DNA from: Leucobacter coleopterorum
Lineage (GTDB): Bacteria; Actinomycetota; Actinomycetes; Actinomycetales; Microbacteriaceae
Length of the DNA stretch: 64,000 nucleotides
Direction of reading: 5' to 3'
NCBI RefSeq assembly: GCF_011382985.1
Contig: NZ_CP049933.1
Location: 1,302,001-1,366,000 of the forward strand
Under the pieces are notes generated by a model. The model had not been told where the DNA came from, did not search any database, and worked only from the letters and a program-made list of their open reading frames with translations. The position numbers and the translations under genes are program-made. This document shows, piece after piece, positions 9,791-20,767 of this stretch. How positions within the stretch are numbered: position 1 is the first letter of the stretch; each line of letters starts with the position of its first letter.

Positions 9791-10872
9791 TCGCCCTGTT
9801 GATTGCGGGCGGCTTTTCGCTGCTCTATTCGCTGTTGCTGACGCCACTCTTTGTGCGCGGCTTCCGCAAACTATCGTGGGGGCAGTTCATCCGTGAGGAC
9901 GGGCCCGAATCGCACTTCGCGAAGCGCGGCACTCCCACCATGGGCGGCCTGATTTTTATCTCTGGTGCGGTCATTGCGTACTTCCTCGGCAAATTCCTGA
10001 TGGGGGAGCAGCCGAGTCCCTCCGCGCTGCTCGTAATTCTGATGGCCGTTGGCTCTGCCGCTGTCGGGTTTATCGACGACTTTATGAAGACGCGTAAGCA
10101 GCAGTCCCTCGGCCTTGGTGGCTGGGCGAAAATTGGTGGTCAGGTGCTCGTGGCTATCGTGTTTGCGTTCCTCGCGCTCCGCTCGCCGAACGATTTCGGC
10201 GTTACTCCCGGCTCCACCCACATCTCGATTTTCCGTGACCTGCCATTTGACTTCATGTCGTTCGGCACGATTCTCGGTATTAGCCTGTTTGTGCTCTGGG
10301 TGATTGTGATCGTCGTTTCGACCACCAACTCCGTCAACGTGACCGACGGTCTTGACGGTCTCGCGGGCGGCGCCTCTATCATGGTGTTTGGCGCCTATAT
10401 GATCATCGGCTTCTGGCAAGCCTCGCAGAGCTGCTTCAGCACGGCGTATGAGGCAGGCTGCTATCTTGTGCGTGATCCGATGGATCTCGCCGTCGTTGCG
10501 GCCGCGTTCCTCGGCGGCCTTGGGGGCTTTCTCTGGTGGAACACGAGCCCCGCTCACGTCTACATGGGTGACACCGGATCCCTCGGACTGGGCGGTGCTA
10601 TTGCGGCGTTTGCGATCCTCACTCAGACCGAACTACTGCTCATCTTGCTTGGTGGGCTCTTTATTATCGAATCCGGATCCGTCATTCTGCAGCGCGCCTA
10701 CTTCAAAGTGACGCGCGGTAAACGTATCTTCCTGATGAGTCCAATCCACCACCACTTCGAGCTCAAAGGATGGGCCGAGGTGACGGTGGTTGTCAGGTTC
10801 TGGATCATTGCGGCGCTCTTTGTGATCGCCGGAGTGGGAGCCTTCTACGGAGAATGGTTGTTACAGCAGTGA
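9787..10872 (+). CDS. mraY: Phospho-MurNAc-pentapeptide translocase MraY
   Basis: The 361-aa polytopic enzyme transfers phospho-MurNAc-pentapeptide to undecaprenyl phosphate, making lipid I. There are about ten hydrophobic helices. Family motifs are GTPTMGG near residue 43, FIDDFMK near 98, [13 protein letters not shown] near 181 and HHHFELKGW near 321. It overlaps murF and murD by 4 bases each. Confidence 0.97.
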   Translation: MIALLIAGGFSLLYSLLLTPLFVRGFRKLSWGQFIREDGPESHFAKRGTPTMGGLIFISGAVIAYFLGKFLMGEQPSPSALLVILMAVGSAAVGFIDDFMKTRKQQSLGLGGWAKIGGQVLVAIVFAFLALRSPNDFGVTPGSTHISIFRDLPFDFMSFGTILGISLFVLWVIVIVVSTTNSVNVTDGLDGLAGGASIMVFGAYMIIGFWQASQSCFSTAYEAGCYLVRDPMDLAVVAAAFLGGLGGFLWWNTSPAHVYMGDTGSLGLGGAIAAFAILTQTELLLILLGGLFIIESGSVILQRAYFKVTRGKRIFLMSPIHHHFELKGWAEVTVVVRFWIIAALFVIAGVGAFYGEWLLQQ

Positions 10873-12377
10873 CGGAAGCATCAAACGCGGTTCGGGATCG
10901 AGTGCTAGGCCTGTCGAGCTGGCACCACGATTGGACTGGCCTGCGCGTCGCCGTGCTTGGGCTCGGGGTGACGGGGTTTTCGGTTGCGGACACGCTTGTT
11001 GAACTCGGATCGCGCGTACGCGTGATCTACGGGGCTCCAGACCCCGACCGTGAACGACTGCTCGATGTGATCGGTTCGGAACGCTACTGCGATGACAACA
11101 ACGATGGTCAGCTCACCGATCTGCGTGTGTTTGATCCCGAACTCATCATCGTGTCTCCGGGGTACCGCCCCGACCACCCGCTGACCGAGTGGGCTGGCGA
11201 GAACGGCATTGTTGTTTGGGGCGACATCGAACTCGGGTGGCGGCTGCGCGACAAGACCACGCGAATTGCCGACTGGATCTGCATCACCGGCACCAACGGC
11301 AAAACCACAACGACCGAACTCACCGCGCACATGCTCGTCGCGGGAGGACTGCGTGCGACACCGGCAGGCAACATCGGTACTCCAATTCTCGACGCGCTGC
11401 GTGATCCTCAGGGCTACGACGCGCTGGTTGTTGAACTCTCAAGCTTTCAGCTCGAGCGCCTGGGTGAGATCTCGCCCTATGCGAGCGCCTGCCTCAATGT
11501 TGCCGACGACCATCTCGACTGGCATGGCAGCCCCGGCGCTTACCGCGCGGCCAAGGCGAAAGTCTACGAGAACACGCAGGTGGCGTGCGTCTACAATCGC
11601 GCAGACGCGGCGACCGAGCACATGGTCGAAAACGCCGACGTGGTCGAGGGAGCCAGGGCGATTAGCTTCGGTCTCGACTCGCCGCCGCCGAGCGGCTTCG
11701 GTGTGGTCGAGGGCATTCTGGTTGATCGTGGATTCCACGCCGAGCGGCGCAACGAGGCCTTCGAACTGGTAACCGTCGAAGAGCTGCTTGAGCGCGGCAC
11801 CGCGGCGCCACACATGGTGCAGAACATTCTTGCCGCGAGCGCGCTCGCGAGGTCGCGCGGAGTGGAACCCACCGAGATCGCTGGCGCGATCCTCAGCTTT
11901 CAGCCCTCGCCGCACCGGGCGCAGCAGCTCGGTGAATACAACGGGGTTCGCTGGATCGATGATTCGAAGGCGACAAACGCTCATGCGGCTGACGCGTCGC
12001 TGCGCGCGCTGAGCGATGTCGTCTGGATTCTTGGGGGTCAGCTCAAGGGTGTGGACATCAACGAGCTCGTGAGCACCCACACCTCGAGGTTGCGCGGTGC
12101 AGTGGTGATTGGTTCCGAGCGCGCCGAGGTGATGGCCGCTCTGACTCGCCACCTGGGTGAACTGCCGTTCGTTGAGATCTCCGATGAGGACCCGGACGTG
12201 ATTATGGCCCGGGCGGTCGGGGCCGCGGCGAGGATCGCGCAGTCCGGTGATACGGTGCTCCTTTCGCCGGCCGCCGCCTCGCTTGACCAGTTCAGCGGCT
12301 ACACGGACCGCGGACGCCGTTTCCAGCGCGCGGTGGGCGAGCTGACCGGAGGAGCCGCGGGTGTCGTCGGGGAATAA
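10869..12377 (+). CDS. murD: UDP-MurNAc-L-Ala:D-Glu ligase MurD
   Basis: The Mur ligase (502 aa from GTG 10869) adds D-Glu to UDP-MurNAc-L-Ala. It has an N-terminal Rossmann segment ([17 protein letters not shown]), P-loop [11 protein letters not shown] near residue 142, SSFQLE, and [15 protein letters not shown] 10869 gives the GTGA overlap used elsewhere in this operon; ATG 10854 is an alternative with weak spacing to GGAG. The coding end overlaps ftsW by 17 bases. Confidence 0.94.
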   Translation: MTEASNAVRDRVLGLSSWHHDWTGLRVAVLGLGVTGFSVADTLVELGSRVRVIYGAPDPDRERLLDVIGSERYCDDNNDGQLTDLRVFDPELIIVSPGYRPDHPLTEWAGENGIVVWGDIELGWRLRDKTTRIADWICITGTNGKTTTTELTAHMLVAGGLRATPAGNIGTPILDALRDPQGYDALVVELSSFQLERLGEISPYASACLNVADDHLDWHGSPGAYRAAKAKVYENTQVACVYNRADAATEHMVENADVVEGARAISFGLDSPPPSGFGVVEGILVDRGFHAERRNEAFELVTVEELLERGTAAPHMVQNILAASALARSRGVEPTEIAGAILSFQPSPHRAQQLGEYNGVRWIDDSKATNAHAADASLRALSDVVWILGGQLKGVDINELVSTHTSRLRGAVVIGSERAEVMAALTRHLGELPFVEISDEDPDVIMARAVGAAARIAQSGDTVLLSPAAASLDQFSGYTDRGRRFQRAVGELTGGAAGVVGE

Positions 12378-13563
12378 ACCCGCCGCATTTGGTGCCCAGA
12401 CCCGCATTAGTCTGGGGGCCTCACTCAAGTCTGGCACCGACCGCACGGTAGCTGCGCTCTATGCCATCACGCTGCTGCTTGTTGGGTTCGGTCTGATCAT
12501 GGTGCTATCGGCCTCGTCCATTAGCTCTTACGTCGCCGAACAGGGCTTCTTCGGTGGGTTTTGGCGGCAGGCGCAGTTTGCCCTTATCGGGCTGCCACTC
12601 ATGCTGCTCGCCGCGGCGATGCCGGTCAGCTTTTGGAAGCGCTGGGCGTGGTGGTTGTTTGGCGTCGGACTGTTTTTACAACTGCTTGTGTTTACGCCGC
12701 TTGGTGTCGAAGTGTACGGTAACCGCAACTGGATTCAGATTGGCACCTCGTTCAGTGCGCAGCCGTCGGAGATGCTAAAGCTTGCGCTTGTGGTATGGAT
12801 CGGTGCGGTGCTGCTGAAGAAAGAGCCGTTGCTCGGACAAATGAAGCATGAGCTGATACCGGTGGTCTTTCCGGGGGCCTTGCTGGCTCTGGGGCTGGTG
12901 CTGCTCGGCGATGACCTTGGCACCGTGATGATTATGGCCGCGCTAGTTATTGGTGCCCTCTACTTCGGGGGCATGAGCTGGAAATCGCTCGGAGTGATTT
13001 TGCTCGGTGGAGTGCTCGCGGTTATCTTCTTTCTCGTTACGAGTCCCAACCGCATGGCGCGACTCTTCGGCCACGCTGATGGCAACACTGACTACAGCGG
13101 CCTCGGCTGGCAGCCGCTCCACGGGCTCTGGGCGCTTGCGGGCGGTGGTCTCTTTGGGGTAGGCCTCGGCGGGTCAAAAGCCAAATGGATGTGGCTGCCT
13201 GCTGCCGACAACGACTACATTTTTGCGATCATCGGTGAGGAACTGGGGCTCATCGGCGCGATCCTCGTGATCGCCCTGTTTGTGGTGCTTGCCGCCGTTA
13301 TGTTGCGAGTCATTTCGCGTGCGCGTGACCGTTTCGGTAAGGCCGTGGTCGGAGGTGTGCTGGTGTGGATCGTCGGTCAGGCATTCGTGAACATTGGTGT
13401 GGTGATCGGTATTCTGCCGGTGCTTGGTGTTCCGCTGCCTCTGATTAGCTCAGGAGGAACAGCCCTTATTGCGTGTTTGATCGCGATGGGCGTGGTGATT
13501 TCGATCGCGCGTGATGGCACGCTGTACCAGCGCGAACTCGCAGAGGGTAAGCTGCAACGATGA
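12361..13563 (+). CDS. ftsW: SEDS peptidoglycan glycosyltransferase FtsW
   Basis: The 400-aa polytopic SEDS protein polymerises lipid II at the septum, paired with FtsI. About ten transmembrane segments are visible, with GNRNWIQIG, QPSEMLKL, GLGGSKAKW and AIIGEELGL motifs, and PLISSGGTAL near the C-terminus. The GTG start lies inside the end of murD and follows GGAGGAG. Confidence 0.95.
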   Translation: MSSGNKPAAFGAQTRISLGASLKSGTDRTVAALYAITLLLVGFGLIMVLSASSISSYVAEQGFFGGFWRQAQFALIGLPLMLLAAAMPVSFWKRWAWWLFGVGLFLQLLVFTPLGVEVYGNRNWIQIGTSFSAQPSEMLKLALVVWIGAVLLKKEPLLGQMKHELIPVVFPGALLALGLVLLGDDLGTVMIMAALVIGALYFGGMSWKSLGVILLGGVLAVIFFLVTSPNRMARLFGHADGNTDYSGLGWQPLHGLWALAGGGLFGVGLGGSKAKWMWLPAADNDYIFAIIGEELGLIGAILVIALFVVLAAVMLRVISRARDRFGKAVVGGVLVWIVGQAFVNIGVVIGILPVLGVPLPLISSGGTALIACLIAMGVVISIARDGTLYQRELAEGKLQR

Positions 13564-14631
13564 CCAGCTATCTGCTTGCGGGGGGTGGCACTGCGGGGCA
13601 CGTGAACCCGCTGCTTGCTCTCGCCGATCTGATTCGTGCACAAGAACCTGACGCCGAGATCGTTGTACTCGGCACCCGAGAGGGACTCGAGGCCAGGCTT
13701 GTGCCTGAGCGCGGATATGAGCTCGCCTACATTGCTCGACTCCCTTTTCCGAGGCGCCCAAATCTCGCGGCGATCAAGTTTCCGACGCGTTTCGCTGGGG
13801 CCGTACGTGAGGTGCGCGAAATGATTCGTTCTCGGGGGATTGACGTTATGGTGGGCTTTGGTGGCTATGCGGCCGCTCCCGCCTACCGCGCAGCTAAAGC
13901 CGAAAACATCCCTTACGTGATCCATGAGGCGAATGCCAAACCCGGAATGGCAAACAAACTGGGCGCACGTAACACCGACTTTGTCGCCGTGACATTTCCT
14001 GGCACCCCTATTTCAGGGGCTCGGGTGACGGGGATGCCTCTGCGGCCAGAGATCACGGGGCTTGATCGTGCTGAGCTGCGACCGAGTGCACGTACACACT
14101 TCGGGCTTGATCCTGAACGACGCACGCTGCTTGTGACCGGGGGTCTCTGGGAGCGCGTGCGATCAATCGAGGGATTTCCTCGTCAGCAGCCGACTTGACC
14201 TCGGCAGGAGTGCAGGTGTTGCACGTGTGGGGAGGACTCACGGAGCTTCAAGACCCGGGGGTGCCCGGGTACAACGTGATTCCCTACTGCGACCGCATGG
14301 ACCTCGCATTTGCCGCTTGCGACTTAGCCGTATCGCGTGCCGGGTCCACCACGGTGAGCGAACTCGCTGGCCTCGGCGTGCCTGCTGTGTTGGTGCCCTA
14401 TAGTCACGGCAACGGTGAGCAGCGCTTCAACGCTGCGAGCGTGGTGTCGGCCGGGGTGCCTTGCTTGTTGAAGACGCTGAACTGACCCCTGCTTGGGTGC
14501 GAGAAACTCTCATCCCGTTGCTGGGCAATGAGGATCGGTTGGTGGAGATGTCAGAGCGTGCGCGAAGCGCGGGATCCCTTGACGGAACCGAACGGCTACT
14601 AGGTTTGGTGCGCGAGGCGCTGGCGGGCTAG
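13560..14631 (+). CDS. murG: Lipid II synthase MurG (two frameshifts)
   Basis: This GT28 glycosyltransferase (about 357 aa repaired) adds GlcNAc to lipid I on the inner membrane face. The N-terminal motif [13 protein letters not shown] and the C-terminal donor-site motif [18 protein letters not shown] are clear. Two breaks occur: G-run 14139-14143 (one added G gives the expected TGGSLGA) and G-run 14453-14456 (one added G gives [15 protein letters not shown]). Both are single-base losses in G runs. It overlaps ftsW by 4 bases. As MurG is essential, consensus error is the likely explanation. Confidence 0.93.
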
Positions 14632-14643
14632 CGATTTCCAAAC

Positions 14644-14701
14644 AATAGCGGAACTACGAAGCTGGGCGTGCTGGCCAGCTTCCAAGGCGTATAGCGCTAT
14701 T
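14644..14701. repeat. Nested inverted repeats between murG and murC
   Basis: Outer arms are AATAGCG (14644-14650) and CGCTATT (14695-14701); inner arms are GAAGCTGG (14658-14665) and CCAGCTTC (14675-14682). No T-tract follows, so a plain terminator is unlikely; it may be a regulatory hairpin or operator ahead of murC. Confidence 0.45.
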
Positions 14702-14731
14702 CTTGACGGGCAGACCCCAGAAGGAGCCCCG

Positions 14732-16162
14732 ATGATTTACCCTGATCTCGACCTGAAGATTCCCGCCGATCTCGGTAACGTCCACTTTGTTGGCATTGGC
14801 GGCTCAGGCATGAGCGGGATCGCACGCATGATGCATCAAGCGGGGGTCCGAGTTACGGGATCCGATCGCAGTGCAAACTACTCGACCAAGGCGCTTGAAG
14901 AGCTCGGGATTACGGTTGCAATCGGCCACGATGCAGCGAACGTTGGTGACGCCGACACTCTTGTGGTCACCGGCGCACTCTGGCAAGACAACCCTGAGTA
15001 CCAGCTGGCCCTTGCAAAGGGCTTGCCAGTGCTCCACCGCTCACAGGCGCTTGCCTGGTTGTCGCGTGGTAAGCGAGTGGTGGCAGTTGCCGGTGCCCAC
15101 GGCAAAACAACCTCAACCGGCATGCTGGTCACGGGAATGCTTGGGCTTGGTCTCGACCCCTCATTCGTGAATGGTGGGATCATCGAATCCCTCGGGGTGA
15201 GCTCGGGCGCGGGGACAGACGAACTGTTTGCGATTGAGGCAGACGAGTCCGACAAGTCCTTTTTGCTCTACGACACGGCAGTGGCGCTCATCACCAACGT
15301 CGATCCTGAGCATCTGGACTTCTACGGCTCCCGCGAAGCATTCATGCAGGCATTTGTCGACTTCGCTCGAGGTGCTACTGAGCAGATCGTGATTTCCGCC
15401 GACGACAAGGGGGCGCTTGAAGTTCTCGCTACCCTCCGTGCAGAGGGGACAACGACACCGATTCGCACCTTCGGGGAAGCCGCAAACGCCGACGTGCGAA
15501 TGGTCGATGTTGATGACTCGGGTCCGGTGCGCTTTGGTGTCGAGATTGACGGTGCTCGGTTCGAAGCGCAACTGGGTGTGTATGGGAGACACAACGCCGT
15601 GAACGCCGTTGGTGTGCTCGCGGTGCTGACCGCGCTTGGGCACGAACCCGGTGCAGCTCTCGCCGCGATTGCCGAGTTTGGTGGCACGAAGCGCCGTTTT
15701 GAGTTTCACGCAGATGTTGCGGGTGTGCGAGTCTACGACGATTATGCGCACCATCCGACCGAGGTCGCGGCTCTTCTGGAATCGGCTCGCGCCGTGGTGG
15801 GTGAGGGGCGCCTCATCGCAGTGCACCAGCCGCACCTCTTCAGCCGAACCCATACATTTCATAGGGAGTTTGCGGAAGCGCTTGAGCGTGGCGCAGATCA
15901 CACGGTCGTGCTTGCTGTCGATGGGGCGCGCGAAGATCCGGTTCCTGGTGTGACGGGTGAGCTTGTGTCGCGTGACTTTAGCGATTCCACAAAGGTGGCT
16001 TACCTCGACGACTGGCAGAACGCCGCAGATTACCTTGCCGGCATTGCCAAACCCGGTGACGTAATGGTCACGATGAGCTGTGGAACGGTCTACCAGATCA
16101 TTCCGCAGATCGTGGCGGCGCTGCAGAATCGATTTGACGCAGTGGAGTCTGCAGCGAAGTGA
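14732..16162 (+). CDS. murC: UDP-MurNAc:L-alanine ligase MurC
   Basis: The 476-aa Mur ligase adds L-Ala to UDP-MurNAc. The N-terminal [11 protein letters not shown] is near residues 22-32, the P-loop [10 protein letters not shown] near 122-131, and the [10 protein letters not shown] motif near 338. The ATG is preceded by AGAAGGAG. About 100 bp separate it from murG, the largest gap in this stretch, so a separate promoter is possible. The stop overlaps the start of ftsQ by 4 bases. Confidence 0.97.
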   Translation: MIYPDLDLKIPADLGNVHFVGIGGSGMSGIARMMHQAGVRVTGSDRSANYSTKALEELGITVAIGHDAANVGDADTLVVTGALWQDNPEYQLALAKGLPVLHRSQALAWLSRGKRVVAVAGAHGKTTSTGMLVTGMLGLGLDPSFVNGGIIESLGVSSGAGTDELFAIEADESDKSFLLYDTAVALITNVDPEHLDFYGSREAFMQAFVDFARGATEQIVISADDKGALEVLATLRAEGTTTPIRTFGEAANADVRMVDVDDSGPVRFGVEIDGARFEAQLGVYGRHNAVNAVGVLAVLTALGHEPGAALAAIAEFGGTKRRFEFHADVAGVRVYDDYAHHPTEVAALLESARAVVGEGRLIAVHQPHLFSRTHTFHREFAEALERGADHTVVLAVDGAREDPVPGVTGELVSRDFSDSTKVAYLDDWQNAADYLAGIAKPGDVMVTMSCGTVYQIIPQIVAALQNRFDAVESAAK

Positions 16163-17141
16163 AACGACCGGGCGGGTTTGACCGAATGCCGGACCGGCAA
16201 GAGCCCGATGAAGAACTGACAGCTTCGGAGTCGGAATCCGATGAAAATACTGCGCCCGACCACTCGCGGCGGCTGCGCGGTGTGCTCAGTAGATTTCAGG
16301 CTGAACATTCGAGCGATCTTGAGTCAGCGCCCGTGCGCGCTTCGGAACCCGTGTACAGGGCCGAACCTGATCCTGTGGCCGAAGCCGAGCGCCAGCTACG
16401 CGAAGCCGCTCGACGGGCCAAAGCCCAGCGGCGGCGGGAGAGTCGCAGGTTCTCGGCGCATACGCGCCGACGTCGCCGCAACTGGTTGATAGCGCTCGGC
16501 ACCGTTATAGCCCTTGCGCTCTTTGTCGCCGTTGGTGTGTTTACGCCGCTCATGGCGGTGCGTCAGGTGCAAATTGAGGGTGCGTCGAGCGTCAAGGTTG
16601 AAGACCTAAAGAAGGCGCTTTCCGAGTTTGAAGGTGTACCGCTCGCCCTCGTCCAAGACTCCGCGATTCGAGATGCGCTTGAGCCCTTCCCTGGAATCGA
16701 GCGCTATTCCATGGAGGTGATTCCTCCGAGCACGCTCAAAGTGCGTATCGAGGAGCGTGTGCCGGTGCTTTCAATCGAAAAGGGCGGCACTTTTCAGCTC
16801 TACGATGCGGCGGGTGTGATGCTCGGGACCGCAGAGGCTCCGCCTGCGGGCGTACCACTTGCGAGTGGGCCAGCATCGGACAAAAAGTCGAAGGCCTTCG
16901 CTGCGTCAGCTCGCGTGCTGCGCGACATGCCGGCCGAACTGCGTGCGCAGGTTGTGTCGATCACCGCATCAAGCGGACAGGACGTAACGCTCAAGCTCGC
17001 GAGCGGGGTCGAAGTGATGTGGGCGACGCCGAGCTCTCGAAGAAGAAAGCCGTCGTGCTCACCTCGATGCTGGGTGCCCTCGGGGATCGCGCGATCACAC
17101 GCATCGATGTTTCGTCAACTGAAGCTCCCGTCTTCCAGTAG
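16159..17141 (+). CDS. ftsQ: Cell division protein FtsQ (frameshifted)
   Basis: This bitopic divisome protein (about 327 aa repaired) has a long charged cytoplasmic N-terminus, one transmembrane helix (about 112-134), a POTRA domain beginning [17 protein letters not shown], and the FtsQ beta domain. The frame breaks at the G-run 17021-17023; one added G restores [15 protein letters not shown] and an end at ...EAPVFQ. It overlaps murC by 4 bases. FtsQ links FtsL and DivIC to the divisome. Confidence 0.9.
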
Positions 17142-17170
17142 TTTCGGCGTGTCTCCGAGGGTCTTGCGTC

Positions 17171-17260
17171 CCTGGGACATACCTTGGTGCCCAGGAAATG
17201 TATACGGCGATACTAACTTTTAACTTCAGGTAGAGGTTGAAGGTTAGGGGCGGAGGAACC
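17171..17260 (+). promoter_or_regulatory. ftsZ upstream regulatory region
   Basis: The ftsQ-ftsZ gap contains the inverted repeat CCTGGG (17171-17176) / CCCAGG (17190-17195), AT-rich candidates for -10 sites (TATACG, GATACT, TAACTT), and a purine-rich leader ending in GGAGG. ftsZ in actinobacteria usually has its own promoters here; the exact start points are not certain. Confidence 0.4.
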
Positions 17261-17262
17261 AC

Positions 17263-18465
17263 GTGTCAACGAACCAGAACTACCTCGCGGTGATCAAGGT
17301 CGTCGGTGTTGGCGGCGGTGGCGTCAACGCTGTCAACCGCATGATCGAGCTTGGTCTGCGCGGAGTTGAGTTCATTGCCGTGAACACCGACGCACAGGCT
17401 TTGCTGCTCAGTGATGCGGATGTCAAGCTCGACATCGGGCGCGAGCTGACCCGTGGGCTCGGCGCAGGCGCCGACCCTGAGGTTGGCCGTCGCGCAGCCG
17501 AGGATCACGCTGAGGAGATCGAAGAGGCCCTTGCCGGGTCAGACATGATTTTTGTGACCGCGGGTGAGGGCGGTGGCACTGGCACCGGAGCGGCACCGGT
17601 CGTGGCGCGGATCGCAAAGTCGATTGGTGCGCTCACCATCGGTGTTGTGACCCGTCCCTTTAGTTTCGAAGGTAAGCGCCGTGCAGCCCAGGCCGATGCT
17701 GGTGTGCATACGTTACGCGAGGCGGTTGACACGCTCATCGTTGTACCAAACGACCGTTTGCTCGATATCAGCGAGCCGGGTATCAGCATGATCGAGGCGT
17801 TCGCTGCCGCAGACCAGGTGCTGCTCGCGGGTGTTTCGGGCATTACCGACCTCATCACGACCCCCGGTCTCATCAACCTCGACTTCGCCGATGTGAAGTC
17901 GGTTATGCAGGGCGCGGGTGCTGCCCTCATGGGTATCGGATCGGCGCGCGGTGCTGATCGCGCCATTAAGGCGGCCGAGCTTGCCGTTGCGTCGCCGCTG
18001 CTTGAAGCCTCGGTTGAGGGCGCGCACGGCGTGCTGCTCTCCATTCAGGGTTCCTCGAACCTTGCGCTCAGTGAGATCTACGAGGCGTCGACGCTCGTGC
18101 AAGACGTTGTGCACCCTGAGGCCAACATTATCTTCGGTACTGTCATTGACGACACGCTCGGTGATGAGGTGCGGGTCACAGTGATTGCAGCCGGTTTTGA
18201 TGATGAGCCCGTCGCACAGACTGCACCTGTCGAGCGCGGCCGTCGTGGGAGCCACGTCGAGGGGATCGACGAGGCTGCAAATACGGCACGCATTGCAGCC
18301 GGTGTCGGTGCTGTGAGCGCCAGTGGTGCTGAATCACTCTCCAGTCCCGCCACGGGGCAGTTCGGAGAAGTATTGTCGAACCCTCCCGTTGAGGCACAGC
18401 TGCCCGATCCCGCGTTTGATGGTGACGATGACGATGATCTCGACATTCCCGAGTTCCTGAGGTAA
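17263..18465 (+). CDS. ftsZ: Cell division GTPase FtsZ
   Basis: The 400-aa tubulin homologue forms the Z-ring. The GTP signature [10 protein letters not shown] lies at about residues 103-112, preceded by [14 protein letters not shown] and AVNTDAQAL; the T7 loop region is [12 protein letters not shown] variable linker leads to the conserved acidic C-terminal peptide ending DIPEFLR, which binds SepF and other partners. The GTG start follows GGAGG. Confidence 0.98.
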   Translation: MSTNQNYLAVIKVVGVGGGGVNAVNRMIELGLRGVEFIAVNTDAQALLLSDADVKLDIGRELTRGLGAGADPEVGRRAAEDHAEEIEEALAGSDMIFVTAGEGGGTGTGAAPVVARIAKSIGALTIGVVTRPFSFEGKRRAAQADAGVHTLREAVDTLIVVPNDRLLDISEPGISMIEAFAAADQVLLAGVSGITDLITTPGLINLDFADVKSVMQGAGAALMGIGSARGADRAIKAAELAVASPLLEASVEGAHGVLLSIQGSSNLALSEIYEASTLVQDVVHPEANIIFGTVIDDTLGDEVRVTVIAAGFDDEPVAQTAPVERGRRGSHVEGIDEAANTARIAAGVGAVSASGAESLSSPATGQFGEVLSNPPVEAQLPDPAFDGDDDDDLDIPEFLR

Positions 18466-18469
18466 ATCA

Positions 18470-19171
18470 TTGGCAAGTGAAGCTCTGTCGTCTTATCCAG
18501 AACTCGGTGCTCGCCTGCAGTTCGTGCAGGCGGGTATCTCCGAGGCCTGCAAGCGGGCCTCTCGGGATGCTGGCGACGTCACGCTTATTGTGGTGACGAA
18601 GTTTCACCCCGCGAGTCTCGTGGCTGCCCTCTCTGAGCTGGGAGTCCGTGACGTGGGTGAGAATCGTCACCAAGAAGCCCAGGCAAAGGCTGAGGAGCTT
18701 GCCCAGCTTAATCTGAACTGGCACTTCATTGGTCAGTTGCAGACCAAAAAGGCTCGGCAAGCCGCCAGGTACGCGCACGCGATTCACTCGATCGATCGTG
18801 AACGGCTCGTCGATGCGCTCGCGGATAATGAAACTGGTCGAGTGATTGATGCGTTTGTGCAAATCAATCTCACTGACGATCCTGGTCGTGGGGGAGTTGC
18901 CCCCGACGGGATCGAGACTCTCGCTGAGAAAGTGTTACAAACGCCCTCGCTGCGGTTGCGGGGCGTGATGTCTGTGGCGCCGTTGGAGGAGCCAGCCGCC
19001 GCCGCATTCGAGCGTCTTGCCGGTTACTCGGATCGGGTGAGAGCGCTTGAACCTTCGGCCTCGGCGATATCTGCGGGTATGACCCATGACTACGTCGAGG
19101 CCATTGCGGCGGGCGCGACACACCTTCGTATTGGCAGCGCAATCACGGGTAATCGGCCGGAGCACCGGTAG
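18470..19171 (+). CDS. YggS/YlmE family PLP-binding protein
   Basis: The 233-aa single-domain alanine-racemase-fold protein belongs to the PLP homeostasis family. The PLP lysine lies in VVTKFHP near residue 45; GENRHQEA, WHFIGQLQTKKA and the C-terminal LRIGSAITG are conserved. Members help balance B6 vitamers and are routinely found between ftsZ and sepF in Gram-positives. The TTG start lies 4 bases after ftsZ and uses GAGG inside its end. Confidence 0.93.
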   Translation: MASEALSSYPELGARLQFVQAGISEACKRASRDAGDVTLIVVTKFHPASLVAALSELGVRDVGENRHQEAQAKAEELAQLNLNWHFIGQLQTKKARQAARYAHAIHSIDRERLVDALADNETGRVIDAFVQINLTDDPGRGGVAPDGIETLAEKVLQTPSLRLRGVMSVAPLEEPAAAAFERLAGYSDRVRALEPSASAISAGMTHDYVEAIAAGATHLRIGSAITGNRPEHR

Positions 19172-19201
19172 TCTCAAAACACCGCACCGTTGGGAGAGAA
19201 A

Positions 19202-19705
19202 ATGAGTAACGCGCTGAAGAAGACCATGGTGTTCCTGGGGCTCGCCGAGGAAGACCTCGAAGACCAGAACGCCACGGCGCAGCAGCCGACCCAGTCGGTG
19301 CAGCAGAGTTCTGTCGCGACGCCGGCGGCGAAGCCCCAGAACAGCCGCCCTGCTCCGCAGCGCGCTGCCGTCACTCCTCTGCGCAGGGTCACGCCCACCA
19401 GGCAGGCTGGCGCTCCAGTGATGAACGAGATTTTGACGGTTCACCCGGCAGAGTACCGCGATGCAAAGTCGATCGCGGAGGGCTTCCGCGATGGTCTTCC
19501 CGTCATCATCAATCTGTCGCGCATGAATGAACCGGATGCAAAGCGGCTCATCGACTTCGCAAGTGGTCTCACGATGGGTCTGAACGGGCGCATCGAGCGG
19601 GTTACCAGCAAGGTTTTTCTGTTGACCCCCGAGCATATCGAGGTTGGCAGCGACGAATCCGCACCGAACGACAGTGGTTCGTTCTTTGTGACACCTACTG
19701 CATAA
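19202..19705 (+). CDS. sepF: Cell division protein SepF
   Basis: This 167-aa protein has an N-terminal amphipathic segment (MSNALKKTMVFLGLAEED), a Pro/Gln/Ala linker and a C-terminal SepF domain (VHPAEYRDAKSIAEGF, VIINLSRM, RLIDFASGLTMGLNGRIERV). SepF tethers FtsZ to the membrane and is the main FtsZ anchor in actinobacteria. ATG 19202 follows GGGAGAG. Confidence 0.95.
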   Translation: MSNALKKTMVFLGLAEEDLEDQNATAQQPTQSVQQSSVATPAAKPQNSRPAPQRAAVTPLRRVTPTRQAGAPVMNEILTVHPAEYRDAKSIAEGFRDGLPVIINLSRMNEPDAKRLIDFASGLTMGLNGRIERVTSKVFLLTPEHIEVGSDESAPNDSGSFFVTPTA

Positions 19706-19706
19706 C

Positions 19707-20006
19707 GTGGAGATTTTGCTTTTTGGGGTGCTGACGACCATTCGTGTCGCTCTGCGCATTTATGTCATCGTGCTCTGGGCGCGGTTTGTGATCGACTGGA
19801 TCCGTGTGCTCAGCCGCAATTTCCGGCCGCGTGGCCCGATGGCTGTCGCAGTTGAGTTTGTCTACACCTTGACGGACCCTCCCATCCGAATGTTCCGCCG
19901 CCTTCTCCCTCCGATCCGTCTTGGGCAAGTTTCCTTGGATCTTGGCTGGCTGCTTACTATGCTGACTTGCTGGATCTTGTTAGCGGTCATTCCTGGCTAT
20001 TTGTAG
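19707..20006 (+). CDS. YggT family membrane protein
   Basis: The 99-aa protein has two hydrophobic segments (about 1-27 and 78-97) with the family features RFVIDWIRVL and a Pro-rich central stretch LTDPPIRMFRRLLPP. The family is of unknown function and sits between sepF and divIVA in many Gram-positives. The GTG start is one base after the sepF stop, indicating translational coupling. Confidence 0.9.
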   Translation: MEILLFGVLTTIRVALRIYVIVLWARFVIDWIRVLSRNFRPRGPMAVAVEFVYTLTDPPIRMFRRLLPPIRLGQVSLDLGWLLTMLTCWILLAVIPGYL

Positions 20007-20096
20007 TAGAAAATGGTGCGCGCTGCGAGAATCAGGCTTTTTTTGCTAGCGTTGTACTGATCACGTGAGTGAACCCGAATTGAAAGAGACGTAACG

Positions 20097-20759
20097 ATGG
20101 CCTTAACTCCTGAAGATGTCGTAAATCAGAAATTTACGATCACTAAGTTCCGCGACGGTTACGATCTCGACCAGGTCGACGATTTCCTTGACTCAATCGT
20201 CGAGTTGCTGCGCCAGCACGAGCTGGAGAAGTCTGAGCTTCAGGCACAGGTCGACGATCTCACCCAGAAGCTTGCGGCTTGCGAGGCCCGCTCCGGCGCC
20301 TCCGAAGAGGCGGTTTCCGAGCAGACCATCGTTGTCGAGGCACCGGTTGCTCCTGCGGCTCCTGCTGAGGCGCCAGCGGTGCAAGAAACACACGCTGCTC
20401 AGCCTGATGCCGTGAAGTCGAGCGCAATGCTGCAGCTCGCACTTGAACTGCACGACAAGCACGTTCGTGAAGGCGAAGCAACTCGTGACAGTCTCATCAG
20501 TGAGGCGCAGGCAAAGCGTGACCAGATGGTCGAAGACGCCGAGCTCACCGCAAAGCAACTCATCGAAGAAGCGCAGAAGCAGCGCGCTGAAGAACTTCGT
20601 CTGCTCGGCAACGAGCGCAGCGATCTGCAGTTCAAGATCAAAGATCTTCGTCAGTTCGAGAGCGAGTACCGCTCGACGCTGCGCTCCTACATTCAGTCGC
20701 AGCTGCGCGGCCTCGACGGCTCACCGGAGCCCGCTGGCGCACCTGACGGCCTGCAATAA
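20097..20759 (+). CDS. wag31: DivIVA / Wag31 polar growth protein
   Basis: The 220-aa coiled-coil protein starts with the DivIVA domain (LTPEDVVNQKFTITKFRDGYDLDQVDDFLD), has a coiled coil, an Ala/Pro/Val-rich linker (about 75-105) and a second long coiled coil. In actinobacteria it marks the poles and directs peptidoglycan insertion there. It follows a 90-bp gap with a T-rich stretch and a possible promoter, so it may also be transcribed separately. Confidence 0.96.
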   Translation: MALTPEDVVNQKFTITKFRDGYDLDQVDDFLDSIVELLRQHELEKSELQAQVDDLTQKLAACEARSGASEEAVSEQTIVVEAPVAPAAPAEAPAVQETHAAQPDAVKSSAMLQLALELHDKHVREGEATRDSLISEAQAKRDQMVEDAELTAKQLIEEAQKQRAEELRLLGNERSDLQFKIKDLRQFESEYRSTLRSYIQSQLRGLDGSPEPAGAPDGLQ

Positions 20760-20767
20760 TCGAGAGC

